64,000 nucleotides of DNA from CAYWVR01 sp964461715 (GCA_964461715.1 CAYWVR010000005.1:68843-132842), one strand, 5' to 3'. Shown: positions 16,430 through 25,154, counted from the first letter of the stretch. Notes: generated by a model not told the origin, from the sequence alone. Translations and numbers: made by a program.

Positions 16430-17557
16430 TTGGCGAAGAAGCAGCGGGCAAGCGCGGCTCGGCGGTGGAAGACGCTGGCCGCGCGGCACGGGACGCCGCT
16501 CCTGGCCGTCAGCCGGGCCGCGCTCCAGGCCCAGCTTCGAAGATTCCGCCGGGCCCTGCCGCGCGTCAAGCCCTTCTACGCTGTCAAGGCCAACAGCCAC
16601 CCCGAGATCGTGGCGTTCATGGCCAAGGCCGGGGCGGGCTTCGATGTGGCGAGCCGGACCGAGATGGCCCTGGCCCTGGAGGCCGGCGCGACCCCCGACC
16701 GCCTCGTCTTCGCCAACACGATCAAGCCCGTCGAGGCCCTCCGGGCCGCGACCGAGGCCGGCGTCGACCTCCTGACCTTCGATTCCGAGTACGAGCTGGA
16801 CAAGATCGCCGAGCACGCCCCCGGGGCCCGGGTGCTGGTGCGGATCAAGGTGCCCAACGTCGGCTCGTCGGTCGAGTTGTCGCTGAAGTTCGGGGTCCTC
16901 CCGGCCGATGCCCTGGACATGCTTATCAAGGCCCACGGCCTGGGTCTCGTGCCCGTGGGCGTGAGCTTCCACGTGGGGAGCCAGTGCACGCGGGTGGCGA
17001 ACTTCGTCGACTCGCTCGAAATGGCCGCCATCATCCTCCGCGACGCCCACCTGAAGCGCCTGCCGCTCGCGATCCTCGACATCGGCGGCGGGTTCCCCAT
17101 CGCCCGGACCGAGGACGAGGAGGACCCCTTCGACGAGATCGCCCGGGTGGTCGCGGCCGAGATCGACCGCCTCTTCGACCCGAACGTGCGGATTCTGGCC
17201 GAGCCGGGCCGCTTCCTCGTCGGCCCCGCCGCCACGCTCGTGACGCGTGTTGTCGGCAAGGCCATCCGCGAGAACAAGCATTGGTACTACCTGGACGACG
17301 GCGTCTACGGGAGCCTCTCGGGCCTGGTGTTCGACCACGCGAAGTACACGTTCCGGGCCCGGAAAAAGGGGCCGACGCGCCTCTCGACGCTGGCCGGCCC
17401 GACGTGCGATTCCTTTGACATTATCGCCCGGGGCGAGGCCCTGCCGGAGCTCGACGTCGGCGACCTCGTGACCGTCCCGAACATCGGGGCCTACAGCGTG
17501 GCCAGCGCGTCGAGCTTCAACGGCTTCCCGCCCGCGAAGGTCGTCATGGTGCCGTGA
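16430..17557 (+). CDS. Type III PLP-dependent (ornithine/lysine-type) decarboxylase
   Basis: 375 residues of the alanine-racemase-fold, eukaryotic-ornithine-decarboxylase-like family. PFYAVKANSHPEIV holds the PLP lysine (K53); GVSFHVGSQ, LDIGGGFP and EPGRFLVGPA are the cofactor-phosphate and barrel motifs; GPTCDSFDII has the catalytic cysteine of the partner subunit. It should remove CO2 from ornithine or a related diamino acid to give putrescine-like amines. The start is TTG 16430, with GGGGAGG five bases upstream. It precedes the deoxyhypusine-synthase-like gene by 28 bases, which supports a polyamine role. Substrate not proven. Confidence 0.88.
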   Translation: MAKKQRASAARRWKTLAARHGTPLLAVSRAALQAQLRRFRRALPRVKPFYAVKANSHPEIVAFMAKAGAGFDVASRTEMALALEAGATPDRLVFANTIKPVEALRAATEAGVDLLTFDSEYELDKIAEHAPGARVLVRIKVPNVGSSVELSLKFGVLPADALDMLIKAHGLGLVPVGVSFHVGSQCTRVANFVDSLEMAAIILRDAHLKRLPLAILDIGGGFPIARTEDEEDPFDEIARVVAAEIDRLFDPNVRILAEPGRFLVGPAATLVTRVVGKAIRENKHWYYLDDGVYGSLSGLVFDHAKYTFRARKKGPTRLSTLAGPTCDSFDIIARGEALPELDVGDLVTVPNIGAYSVASASSFNGFPPAKVVMVP

Positions 17558-17585
17558 ACCCTCTTTGCCCAAGCCGAGGTGAACA

Positions 17586-18749
17586 ATGAAACGCAGCCAC
17601 CGTACCCGCAAGGACCTGTCGGACCTGCCGGACTGGATGAAGAAGAAGGAGTGCCCCCGCAAGGAGGCCTACCTCTCGGGCAAGCGCATCCAGCCGTCGC
17701 CCATCACCGGGCGCGAGAAGCTGGCCGACCTCGTGGACGCGACGTTCCTCGCCTACAACGCGGCGCGCCTTCGCGAGGGGTGCGAGCTTTTCACCGAGAA
17801 GATGCTCGCCGACGACGTGACGGTGGGCATGAGCCTGGCGGGGGCCCTGACGCCGGCGGGGCTGGGGTGCTCCTCGATCATCCCGCTCATCAAGGCGGGG
17901 TTCGTCGACTGGATCGTCTCGACCGGGGCGAATCTCTACCATGACCTCCACTTCGCCTTCAACATGCCGTTGCACGTCGGCACACACCTCGTCGACGACG
18001 CCGACCTGCGCGCCAACGACGTCGTTCGCATCTACGACGTCCTCCTCGGCTACACCGACTGCCTCATGGCCACCGACGAGGTCCTCCGCGAAATCCTCGT
18101 CCAACCGGAGTTCCAGAAGGAGATGGGCACGGCCGAGCTCCACTACCTTCTCGGCAAGTATGCCGCCGAGTGGGAGCGGAAGAACGAGCTGAAGGACGTC
18201 TCGGTGCTGGCCGCGGCGTACCGGGCGAAGGTGCCGGTGCACACCTCCAGCCCCGGCGACTCGACCATCGGCATGAACATCGCGGGCATCGAGCTGCGCG
18301 GCAACAAGCTGCGCGTGAACCCTTCGATCGACGTCAACGAGACCACCAGCTACGTGCTGGCGGCCAAACGCGCGGGCGGCAAGAGCGCCGTCGTCCTGAT
18401 GGGCGGCGGGAGCCCGAAGAACTTCATCCTCCAGACTGAGCCCCAAATCCAGGAGATTCTCCGCATCAAGGAGGTCGGCCACGACTACTTCTTCCAGGTG
18501 ACCGACGCCCGGCCCGATACGGGGGGCCTGTCGGGAGCCACGCCCCACGAGGCCGTCTCCTGGGGCAAGGTCGACCCGAACCGCCTGCCCGACGCCGTCG
18601 TCTGCTACGCCGACTCGACGCTGGCCCTGCCGATCCTCGTGCACTACGCCCGCTCCCGCCACAAGAAACGCAAGCTCAAACGCCTCTACGGCAAGCGGGC
18701 CGAGATGATGGACGCCCTTGTCCGCGAGTACTTCGCCCATAACAAATAG
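17586..18749 (+). CDS. Deoxyhypusine-synthase-like protein, probable homospermidine synthase
   Basis: 387 residues. Conserved NAD-site phrasing (VSTGANLYHD, SPGDSTIGMN, LMGGGSPKNF) and the catalytic lysine in HEAVSWGKVD (K328, equivalent to human DHS Lys329), followed by CYADSTLALPILV. Eukaryotic and archaeal enzymes modify eIF5A with the aminobutyl group of spermidine; bacteria lack eIF5A, and bacterial homologues are known or proposed to make homospermidine from polyamines instead. The adjacent PLP decarboxylase would supply putrescine. Exact reaction here is inference. The next gene follows by 31 bases. Confidence 0.9.
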   Translation: MKRSHRTRKDLSDLPDWMKKKECPRKEAYLSGKRIQPSPITGREKLADLVDATFLAYNAARLREGCELFTEKMLADDVTVGMSLAGALTPAGLGCSSIIPLIKAGFVDWIVSTGANLYHDLHFAFNMPLHVGTHLVDDADLRANDVVRIYDVLLGYTDCLMATDEVLREILVQPEFQKEMGTAELHYLLGKYAAEWERKNELKDVSVLAAAYRAKVPVHTSSPGDSTIGMNIAGIELRGNKLRVNPSIDVNETTSYVLAAKRAGGKSAVVLMGGGSPKNFILQTEPQIQEILRIKEVGHDYFFQVTDARPDTGGLSGATPHEAVSWGKVDPNRLPDAVVCYADSTLALPILVHYARSRHKKRKLKRLYGKRAEMMDALVREYFAHNK

Positions 18750-18780
18750 CCGGCCGGGAGCCGGCGCGGGAGGAACGCAC

Positions 18781-20436
18781 ATGAGGCCCCGCGCGATCGC
18801 GCTCGGACTCCTCGTCGCGTGCCTCCAGGGAAGGACTGCTTACGCCATGAACGATATCGCACGCGAAGCCGCCCGCGTTCCCGAGACGGTCGACATCATC
18901 GTCTACGGGGCGACCCCCGCAGGCATTCTGGCCGCCGTCGCGGCCAGGCGGGAGGGGCGGTCGGTCCGGGTGATCGAGCCGAGCCGGTGGGTGGGAGGCA
19001 TGCTGGGGGCGGGTCTGAAGCCCACGCAGGACCGCCCCATGCCCGAGGCCGTAGGCGGCGTGGCGGACCGCGTGTTCCGCGAGGGCGGGAATCGCCCGGC
19101 CGACACGCGGGCCTGGTTCCGCGAGTTGCTCGCTGCCCACGGGGTCCCCGTCCTCTACGAGCACCGCGCCGCGGCCGTGGAGACGGCGGACGGACGCCTC
19201 CGTCGGCTGCGGCTGGAGAAGGCCCCGCCCGACGCGTGGGGCATTCCCGCGCCGAAGGCCGAGCCCGGCCCGCCGCGGCTCGTCGAGGCCCGGGTCTTCG
19301 TCGACGCGAGCTACGAGGGCGACCTCATGGCCCTGGCCGGTGTTCGCTACGCCACCGGCCGTGAGGCCCGCGACACCTACGATGAGCCGCCCGCCGGCGT
19401 CGGCCTGCCCACGAACTGGACGCCCCTTGATCCGTACGTGGAGCCGGGCGATCCTTCGAGCGGCCTTCTGCCGCACGTCGAGGCGGACCACGGCAGGCCT
19501 GTCGGGGCAGGGGACAACTACACGCAAGCCTACAACTTCCGCTTCTACGTGACGGACGACCCCGCCCGCCGCATCCCCTACACGCCGCCCGAGGATTACG
19601 ACGCCGCCGAGTTCGAGCTGGTGGGACGGTACGTGGCGCACCTCGTGGCCGAGGCGAAACGGGCGGGACGGCCGCCCCGCCTGGACGGCATCTTCCCCGG
19701 GTGGCGGAACCAGGGGGAGTACAATTACCAGCGGAAGTCGCTCGTCTCGATCGCACCGTTGGGCCTGTCCCGCGCATACCAGGACGGCGACTGGGCGACG
19801 CGTTCGCACCTGTGGCGGGCCCACGTCGACTGGCTCCGCGGCCTGCACCACTTCCTCTCCACCGATCCGCGCGTGCCGCCGGACGTGCGGGCGAGCGTGG
19901 CTGCCCTCGGGCGGGAGAAGGGGCATCACCCGGATACCGACGGCTGGCCGCACCAGCTCTACGTGCGCGTGGCGCGGCGGATGGTGGGGCGCTACGTGCT
20001 GACGCACGGTGACGTGATGAACCGGACCCGGGTCGACGACGCGGTCGGTCTCGCCATCTTCGGGGTCGATACGTACCCCGTCCGCCGCATCGCCGTACCC
20101 GACGCCGCCGGCCGCCTCGGCGTCGCCACCGAGGGCAACATGTTCATCGGCGGGAATCGCGGTACGGGGGTGCCGTACGGCGTTCCGTACCGCGCGGTGA
20201 CGCCGACGCGGGACTCATGCACGAACCTGCTCGTGCCGGTGTGCTTCTCCGCCAGCTACATCGCCTATGCCTCGGCCCGCATGGAGCCCGTCTTCATGGT
20301 TCTGGGCGAATCGTGCGGGGTGGCGGCGGCCCGGGCCGTCGCGGGGAACCTCGACGTCCAGGACGTCGACGTGCCGGCCCTCCAGGACCGGTTGCGGGAG
20401 CTCGGCCAAGTCCTCGCCCGGCCCGAGGGAACATGA
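18781..20436 (+). CDS. Secreted FAD-dependent oxidoreductase
   Basis: 551 residues. Signal peptide 1-23 (MRPRAIALGLLVACLQGRTA), then a GG-reductase-type FAD fold: DIIVYGATPAGILAAVAARR binds FAD, followed by SRWVGGMLGAGL. C-terminal features NMFIGGNRGTGVPYG and VFMVLGESCGVAAA are typical of the FAD_oxidored family expanded in planctomycetes, often proposed to act on sugars or organic acids outside the cytoplasm. GGAGG lies before ATG 18781. It is the third gene after the polyamine pair, but the link to polyamines is unclear. Substrate unknown. Confidence 0.82.
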   Translation: MRPRAIALGLLVACLQGRTAYAMNDIAREAARVPETVDIIVYGATPAGILAAVAARREGRSVRVIEPSRWVGGMLGAGLKPTQDRPMPEAVGGVADRVFREGGNRPADTRAWFRELLAAHGVPVLYEHRAAAVETADGRLRRLRLEKAPPDAWGIPAPKAEPGPPRLVEARVFVDASYEGDLMALAGVRYATGREARDTYDEPPAGVGLPTNWTPLDPYVEPGDPSSGLLPHVEADHGRPVGAGDNYTQAYNFRFYVTDDPARRIPYTPPEDYDAAEFELVGRYVAHLVAEAKRAGRPPRLDGIFPGWRNQGEYNYQRKSLVSIAPLGLSRAYQDGDWATRSHLWRAHVDWLRGLHHFLSTDPRVPPDVRASVAALGREKGHHPDTDGWPHQLYVRVARRMVGRYVLTHGDVMNRTRVDDAVGLAIFGVDTYPVRRIAVPDAAGRLGVATEGNMFIGGNRGTGVPYGVPYRAVTPTRDSCTNLLVPVCFSASYIAYASARMEPVFMVLGESCGVAAARAVAGNLDVQDVDVPALQDRLRELGQVLARPEGT

Positions 20437-20452
20437 TCCCGCGAGACATGAC

Positions 20453-21430
20453 ATGAAACGTTTCGCCATCGCCCTGATCCTCGCCGTGGCCGCGACCGTA
20501 CCTGCGGCTGCCGTCCGAGACGCCCGAAGGAGACCGGCCATGACCGACGACGCCCAAGCCCCCGCCATCGAGACGCTCGACCCCGCCTTCGCCGAAGTCG
20601 TCGCCCCGGACGCGAAGGTCCGCACCCTCGCCGAGGACCTCCGGTTCGCCGAAGGGCCCGCGTGGCTGGAATGGGAGGGCGGGTTCCTCGTCTTCTCCGA
20701 CATCCCCGCGGACCGCCTCTACCGCTTCACGGAGGGCAAGCCGCGGGAGGTCTTCCGCGAGCCGTCCCACCACGCCAACGGCAACGCCGTCGAGGCGGAG
20801 GGACGCCTCGTCACCTGCCACCACGGCTCGCGCCGCGTCACCCGCACGACGCCCGAGGGCGAGGTGACGACGCTTTGCTCGACGTACCAGGGCAAGAAGC
20901 TGAACTCGCCCAACGACGTCGCCGTCCGCCGTGACGGCACGATCTGGTTCACCGATCCGCCCTACGGCATCAAAGAGAACGAACGAGAGCTGGAGAAGAA
21001 CTACGTCTTCCGCCTCGCCCCGGGGGCCGACGAGCCGGTCGTTGTGGCCGACGACTTCGAGCGGCCCAACGGCCTCTGCTTCTCGCCGGACGAGTCGCTC
21101 CTCTATATCGCCGACAGCGACCACGGCCGGAGCGAAATCCGCGTCTTCCGCGTGACGCCCAAGGCCGTGCTGGAGGCCGGGCGGCCCTTCGCGAAGATCG
21201 ATCCGCCCGCCCCGGACGGCATCCGCTGTGATGCCGCCGGGCGGCTCTACGTCACCGCGGGCGACGGCGTCCACGTTTACGATGCCGAGGGGAAACTGTT
21301 GGGGAAGGTCCGCCTGGCCGAGCGGCCCACGAACTGCGAGTTCGGCGGCGCCAAGCGCACCACGCTCTACGTCACCGCCCGGACAAAGCTCTACGCGATC
21401 GAGATGAAGGCGAAGGGCGTGCGGCACTGA
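20453..21430 (+). CDS. SMP-30/gluconolactonase-family protein
   Basis: 325 residues as a six-bladed propeller lactonase. RFAEGPAWLEWEGGFLVFSD is the canonical first-blade motif with the metal-binding Glu; LNSPNDVAVRRDGTIWFTDP carries the Asn/Asp site; ERPNGLCFSPDESLLYIAD and PDGIRCDAAGRLYV follow. It would hydrolyse sugar lactones. ATG 20453 starts a signal peptide (MKRFAIALILAVAATVPAAA). An internal ATG at 20540 (MTDDAQAPAIE) has its own GGAG and would give a cytoplasmic form. The 3' end overlaps the antisense remnant at 21372-21611. Confidence 0.88.
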   Translation: MKRFAIALILAVAATVPAAAVRDARRRPAMTDDAQAPAIETLDPAFAEVVAPDAKVRTLAEDLRFAEGPAWLEWEGGFLVFSDIPADRLYRFTEGKPREVFREPSHHANGNAVEAEGRLVTCHHGSRRVTRTTPEGEVTTLCSTYQGKKLNSPNDVAVRRDGTIWFTDPPYGIKENERELEKNYVFRLAPGADEPVVVADDFERPNGLCFSPDESLLYIADSDHGRSEIRVFRVTPKAVLEAGRPFAKIDPPAPDGIRCDAAGRLYVTAGDGVHVYDAEGKLLGKVRLAERPTNCEFGGAKRTTLYVTARTKLYAIEMKAKGVRH

Positions 21431-21611
21431 GGCGGCCCCGCGAGGGTCGGCCGAGGGCGCGCTCGTGCCTCTCGGCGTCTTCGAGCCACGATTCACAGAT
21501 TTCGACGCCCCATCCCGGCCCGTCGGGAACGGGTAGGGCCCCGTCCTCGGCCGTCACGCGCCCCAGGCCGATTGGGTCCCGGACGAAGATTTCGATGCGG
21601 GTGATCCTCAT
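21372..21611 (-). pseudogene. Enolase-superfamily remnant coupled to the aldo/keto reductase
   Basis: 79 codons. It starts at ATG 21611, which overlaps the aldo/keto reductase stop in ATGA, so it is positioned as a real downstream gene. MRITRIEIFVRDP resembles the N-terminus of mandelate-racemase/enolase-type dehydratases, and LPVPDGPGWGVEICESWLED resembles their extreme C-terminus. The intervening 300-odd residues, including the barrel and catalytic residues, are missing. After about residue 50 the sequence becomes Arg/Ser-rich because it runs antisense through the end of the SMP-30 gene. Best read as a deletion remnant; a short real peptide is possible. Confidence 0.45.
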
Positions 21612-22714
21612 CGGTCTGCCTGCTCGCCTTGATCCGCCAGGTCCGCGATGGCCTCGATCCGCCGCCGGATCGGCAGGTGCTGCGTGCACCGTTCCTCGCA
21701 CGCGCCGCACAGGGCACAAGCCTTGGCAGCCTCGGGCGTCATGTTCCAGTGCCACTTCAGGCGGTCGACGATGTGCTTTGGGTCCTCACCGTGCATCAGC
21801 CGCATGTTGAACGCGTCCATCAGCCGCGGGATGTTGACGCCCTCGGGGCAGGGCAGGCAGTAGCCGCACCCTGTGCAGAAACCATCGAAGGAGTCGAGGA
21901 TTTCACCGCGGATCGCCGCGATTCGCTCGTCGTCGTAGGGCTTGAAGTCCTGGACGGCCTCGACGGCCTCGTCGATGTGCTCGCAGGTCGTGAAGCCCAC
22001 CAGGGCGCAGGTGATGTCCGGGTGCGAGACGACGAACCGCAAGGCCGCCGCCACCACGGACGCTTCTTCCGGGCCCTGGAGAAACGAAAACCGGTCGGCG
22101 TGCTGGGGGATGAGGCCGCCCGCGAGCGGGTTCATCGCTGCGACGCCCAGGCCCAGCCGCCCCGCCGCCTGCACGGCCTCCTCGCGGTAGGGGAAGTTGA
22201 CGGCCGAGTAGCCGAGCGTTACCCCCTCGACGACGCCCTCCGAAAGGACCGACGCCAGGTCCTTGCCCGCCAGGTGGGCCGAACAGACGACGTGGCCGAC
22301 GAGGCCCTCCTCCTTGGCCTTCTCGGCCGCGGCCACGGCCCCTCCCGCGATGCGTTCCTCCCACTGCCCCGGCGTCACCAGGCACCAGATGTGGAAGAAA
22401 TCGATCCGGTCGACTTGGAGCCGCTTCAGCGACTTTTCGAGGCTCGCCCGGAACTCGTTCCCGTCGGCGGCCATGCACTTCGAGGAGACCGTGAAGCTCT
22501 CGCGCGGCAGCGCCCGCAGGGCCGCCCCCATGATCTCCTCGCTCTTGTCCTTGCAGTAGAAGGGGGCCGTGTCGAAGTACGTGATCCCCCGCTCGTGGGC
22601 GTAGCGGACGATCTCGGCGTTCTTGTCGATGTCCTCCGGATCGGCGAACCGCATCCCGCCGAACCCGACGACCGTCACATCCTTGCCCGTCTGCCCGTAC
22701 GGCTTGGTCCACAT
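21608..22714 (-). CDS. Aldo/keto reductase with C-terminal 4Fe-4S ferredoxin domain
   Basis: 368 residues. The AKR barrel begins MWTKPYGQTGKDVTVVGFGG; the tetrad is visible as the Asp/Tyr in FDTAPFYCKD, the Lys in VSSKCMA and the His in DFFHIWC. The C-terminal part has two cysteine clusters, FCTGCGYCLPCPEGVNIP and CALCGACEERC, of the type binding iron-sulfur centres. Such fusions occur in anaerobes; substrates are mostly unknown. ATG 22714 is preceded by AAAGG. Transcribed divergently from the phosphoribosyltransferase gene. Confidence 0.88.
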   Translation of the reverse strand: MWTKPYGQTGKDVTVVGFGGMRFADPEDIDKNAEIVRYAHERGITYFDTAPFYCKDKSEEIMGAALRALPRESFTVSSKCMAADGNEFRASLEKSLKRLQVDRIDFFHIWCLVTPGQWEERIAGGAVAAAEKAKEEGLVGHVVCSAHLAGKDLASVLSEGVVEGVTLGYSAVNFPYREEAVQAAGRLGLGVAAMNPLAGGLIPQHADRFSFLQGPEEASVVAAALRFVVSHPDITCALVGFTTCEHIDEAVEAVQDFKPYDDERIAAIRGEILDSFDGFCTGCGYCLPCPEGVNIPRLMDAFNMRLMHGEDPKHIVDRLKWHWNMTPEAAKACALCGACEERCTQHLPIRRRIEAIADLADQGEQADR

Positions 22715-22810
22715 ACCTTGCACCTTTCCCGTCGTCCTGGCCATCCCTCCTCGAAGCGGCAAGGTTACGCGAAACGCGGCACCCGTTCCAGGAGCAAATG
22801 TATCGCGCCG

Positions 22811-22840
22811 TTGAACCGCGTTTGCCGCCGCCGGTAGAAT
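22811..22840 (+). promoter_or_regulatory. Promoter of the phosphoribosyltransferase-stress gene group
   Basis: TTGAAC (22811-22816), 18 bases, TAGAAT (22835-22840): 4/6 and 5/6. Predicted start about 17 bases before ATG 22864. Confidence 0.5.
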
Positions 22841-22863
22841 CGAGGGCAGAAGGAGGGCAAACG

Positions 22864-23547
22864 ATGGGTGACGTACAGATCAAGTCCCGTTCGTCGGAGA
22901 CCTTTCGCGACCGGCCCGAGGCCGGCCGCCTCCTGGGCGAGGCCCTCGCGGACCTGGCCGACCGAAACCCCGTCGTCCTCGGCGTGCCGCGCGGCGGCGT
23001 TGTGGTCGCGAGGCACGTCGCCGAGGCGCTCGGGGCGGAGATGGACGTTATCCTGGCCCGCAAGATCGGGGCCCCCGGCCACGGCGAGATGGCCATCGGG
23101 GCGGTCACGGAGGAGGGCAAGCTTTTCCTCGACCCGGCGCTCGCCCGCCGCGTCGGCGCCGACGAGGCGTATGTCGAGCGCGAGAAGGAGGACGTCCTCG
23201 CCGAGATTCACCGCCGCGCCTCCATGTGTCGCGACGTTCGACCCAAGGTGCCCCTGGAAGGCCGGACCGTCATTTGCACCGACGACGGCGTGGCGACGGG
23301 GATGACGATGAAAGGGGCCTTGTGGGCGGCGCGTCAGGAGGCGCCCAAGGCGCTGATTTGCGCCCTGCCGGTTGCTCCGGGCGAGACGCTCGAAGACCTC
23401 GCCGACCAGGCCGACCGCGTCCTCTGCCTCCGCGTGCCCCCCGTCTTCGGGGCCGTCGGCCGGTTCTACGCCCGCTTCGACCAGACGACCGACGACGAGG
23501 TCCGCGCGGTCCTCCGGGCCGAGAGCACACGATCGAGACCGTCCTAG
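22864..23547 (+). CDS. Predicted phosphoribosyltransferase (COG1926-like)
   Basis: 227 residues, type I PRTase fold. VVLGVPRGGVVVARHVAEAL is the N-terminal PRTase strand-loop, DVILARKIGAPGHGEMAIGAV is diagnostic for this branch, and TVICTDDGVATGMTMKGAL is the PRPP-binding signature. The acceptor base is unknown; the family is distinct from purine salvage enzymes. AGGAGGG before ATG 22864. It is followed co-directionally by SixA, DJ-1/PfpI and superoxide reductase genes. Confidence 0.85.
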   Translation: MGDVQIKSRSSETFRDRPEAGRLLGEALADLADRNPVVLGVPRGGVVVARHVAEALGAEMDVILARKIGAPGHGEMAIGAVTEEGKLFLDPALARRVGADEAYVEREKEDVLAEIHRRASMCRDVRPKVPLEGRTVICTDDGVATGMTMKGALWAARQEAPKALICALPVAPGETLEDLADQADRVLCLRVPPVFGAVGRFYARFDQTTDDEVRAVLRAESTRSRPS

Positions 23548-23653
23548 AGGACGCGCCACGCCTCCGCGGCAATTTTGCGGGCCCTTGCACGCACTGCCGC
23601 AGGCGCGCGAGAATGTCCCGTGTTCGGAAAGTCCGGACCCCGGAAAGGCGGCC

Positions 23654-24127
23654 ATGCGAGCGTACCTGGTGAGGCACGGTCAGGCCAAGTCGAAGGACGA
23701 GAATCCCGAGCGCCACCTGACCCAGAAGGGCGCCGAGGACGTCCGGGCGGTCGCCTGCTTCCTGGCGGGCTTGAAGCTCGACATCCGCGAGGTCTGGCAC
23801 AGCGGCAAGACGCGAGCCGCGGAGACGGCCGAGGTCCTTGGCAAGGCCCTGAGCGCCGAGATTCGGGAGGCCGAGGGCCTGGAGCCCAACGATCCCCCCA
23901 AGACCGTTCGCCGGGCCATGGAGGACGGCGACGCCTCGGTCATGCTCGTCGGCCACCTGCCGCACATGGAGCGGCTGGCCTCATCGCTGGTCGGGGCGGA
24001 GGCCGACGCCGAAGTCGTGGGCTTCGCCACCGCCGCCGTCTGCTGTCTGGAGCGCGACGAGGACGGCGCCTGGCACATCTTGTGGATGATCACGCCGGCG
24101 CTCGCCGCGTCGGCCCACGCCCCCTGA
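23654..24127 (+). CDS. sixA: SixA-type phosphohistidine phosphatase
   Basis: 157 residues of the histidine phosphatase (phosphoglycerate-mutase-like) superfamily. LVRHGQAKS holds the catalytic RHG; HSGKTRAAETAEVLGKAL and MLVGHLPHMERLAS are the other active-site elements. The short length and lack of extra domains fit SixA, which dephosphorylates histidine phosphotransfer proteins; no phosphorelay gene is nearby. Start ATG 23654 follows GAAAGGCGGCC. A 106-base gap separates it from the previous gene, so it may have its own promoter. Confidence 0.87.
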   Translation: MRAYLVRHGQAKSKDENPERHLTQKGAEDVRAVACFLAGLKLDIREVWHSGKTRAAETAEVLGKALSAEIREAEGLEPNDPPKTVRRAMEDGDASVMLVGHLPHMERLASSLVGAEADAEVVGFATAAVCCLERDEDGAWHILWMITPALAASAHAP

Positions 24128-24151
24128 ACCGACGCCCGGAAGGAGACCCCC

Positions 24152-24652
24152 GTGAAAGCCCTCATCCTGGCCGCCGAAGGCTTCGAGGATTCCGAGCTCT
24201 ATTACCCCTACTACCGCCTGCTCGAAGAGGGTCACCGTGTCGACGTCGCGGCCCCCAAGAAGGGCGCCCTCACCGGCAAGCACGGCTACGAGTTCAAGGC
24301 CGGCAAGACCATCGGCGACCTCAAGGCCCGCGACTACGACCTGCTGGTCATCCCCGGAGGGAAAGCTCCCGAGACGGTCCGCCTCGAGAAAAAGGCCGTG
24401 GCTCTCGTCAAGAAGATGATGGAGGCGGGCAAGCCGGTGGCGGCGATCTGCCACGGGGCCCAGGTGCTCGTCTCGGCCGGCGTCCTCGACGGCCGTCGCA
24501 TGACCTGCTACAAGGCCGTCCGCGACGATGTCAAGGCCGCCGGCGCCAAGTACGTCGACAAGGAGGTGGTCGTCGACGGGAACCTCGTCACCAGCCGCAA
24601 GCCGTCCGATCTCCCGGCCTTTTGCCGCGAGATGTTCAAACTCATGAGCTGA
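24152..24652 (+). CDS. DJ-1/PfpI family protein
   Basis: 166 residues. KALILAAEGFEDSELYYPYY and LLVIPGGKAPE frame the flavodoxin-like fold; AAICHGAQVLVSAGVL has the nucleophilic-elbow cysteine C100 followed by His. The class includes intracellular proteases, deglycases and stress chaperones; which applies is uncertain. GTG start at 24152, with GGAAGGAG six bases upstream. It lies 24 bases after sixA and 32 before superoxide reductase, suggesting a shared stress transcript. Confidence 0.9.
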   Translation: MKALILAAEGFEDSELYYPYYRLLEEGHRVDVAAPKKGALTGKHGYEFKAGKTIGDLKARDYDLLVIPGGKAPETVRLEKKAVALVKKMMEAGKPVAAICHGAQVLVSAGVLDGRRMTCYKAVRDDVKAAGAKYVDKEVVVDGNLVTSRKPSDLPAFCREMFKLMS

Positions 24653-24684
24653 GCCGCACCGACCGACGCGAAAGGAGACGCACC

Positions 24685-25053
24685 ATGGCGGAGATGGACC
24701 TGTTTGCCGGCGTCAACCGGCCGAAGGACATGGAGAATCTGACAGACCTGGAGAAGAAGCACCTGCCGGTCATCTCGGCCCCCGATGAGGTCAAGGCCGG
24801 GGAGTGCTTCGAGGTGACCGTCGAGGTCGGCAAGCTGCTGAAGCACCCGAACGAGCGGGCCCACTTCATCCAGTTCGTCGACCTGTACGCGGGCGAGCGG
24901 TACCTGGCGCGGCTCGACCTGACGGCCGTGGCGACGTGCCCGGTCCTGAAGGCGTGCGTCCAGCTCGAAAAGGACGTGGGGCCGCTCCGGGCGTTCGACG
25001 AATGCAACGTGCACGGCACTTGGGAAGCCACGAAGGACATCAAGGTCACCTGA
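24685..25053 (+). CDS. Superoxide reductase (neelaredoxin type)
   Basis: 122 residues, one-domain non-haem iron enzyme that reduces superoxide to peroxide without making oxygen; typical of anaerobes. Probable iron ligands: H26 in KKHLPVI, H54 and H60 in KHPNERAHFIQF, C107 and H110 in ECNVHGTWE. The lysine next to H26 is kept. The glutamate that binds the oxidised iron in Pyrococcus SOR (two before the first His) is Lys here, with a Glu one residue earlier; some natural SORs also lack it. AAAGGAG precedes ATG 24685. Last gene of the stress group. Confidence 0.9.
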   Translation: MAEMDLFAGVNRPKDMENLTDLEKKHLPVISAPDEVKAGECFEVTVEVGKLLKHPNERAHFIQFVDLYAGERYLARLDLTAVATCPVLKACVQLEKDVGPLRAFDECNVHGTWEATKDIKVT

Positions 25054-25121
25054 GCCCAAGATTCCGCCCGGCCAGGCGTTGGGTTGCCCCCTGAGAGAGG
25101 ACGCACCGACGTAGTCCCCAC

Positions 25122-25149
25122 GGGCCCGGCTGGCCGGGCGGTCGGGCCC
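25122..25149. terminator. GC-rich hairpin between convergent genes
   Basis: GGGCCCG (25122-25128) pairs with CGGGCCC (25143-25149), and the 14-base loop can pair further. It lies between the convergent superoxide reductase and small membrane protein genes. No U-tract on either side, so bidirectional termination is only a suggestion. Confidence 0.35.
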
Positions 25150-25154
25150 TCCGA

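Noticed and set aside
23548..23653. Possible small RNA between the phosphoribosyltransferase and sixA genes
   Set aside because: The 106-base gap shows no convincing promoter, terminator or stable fold by eye.
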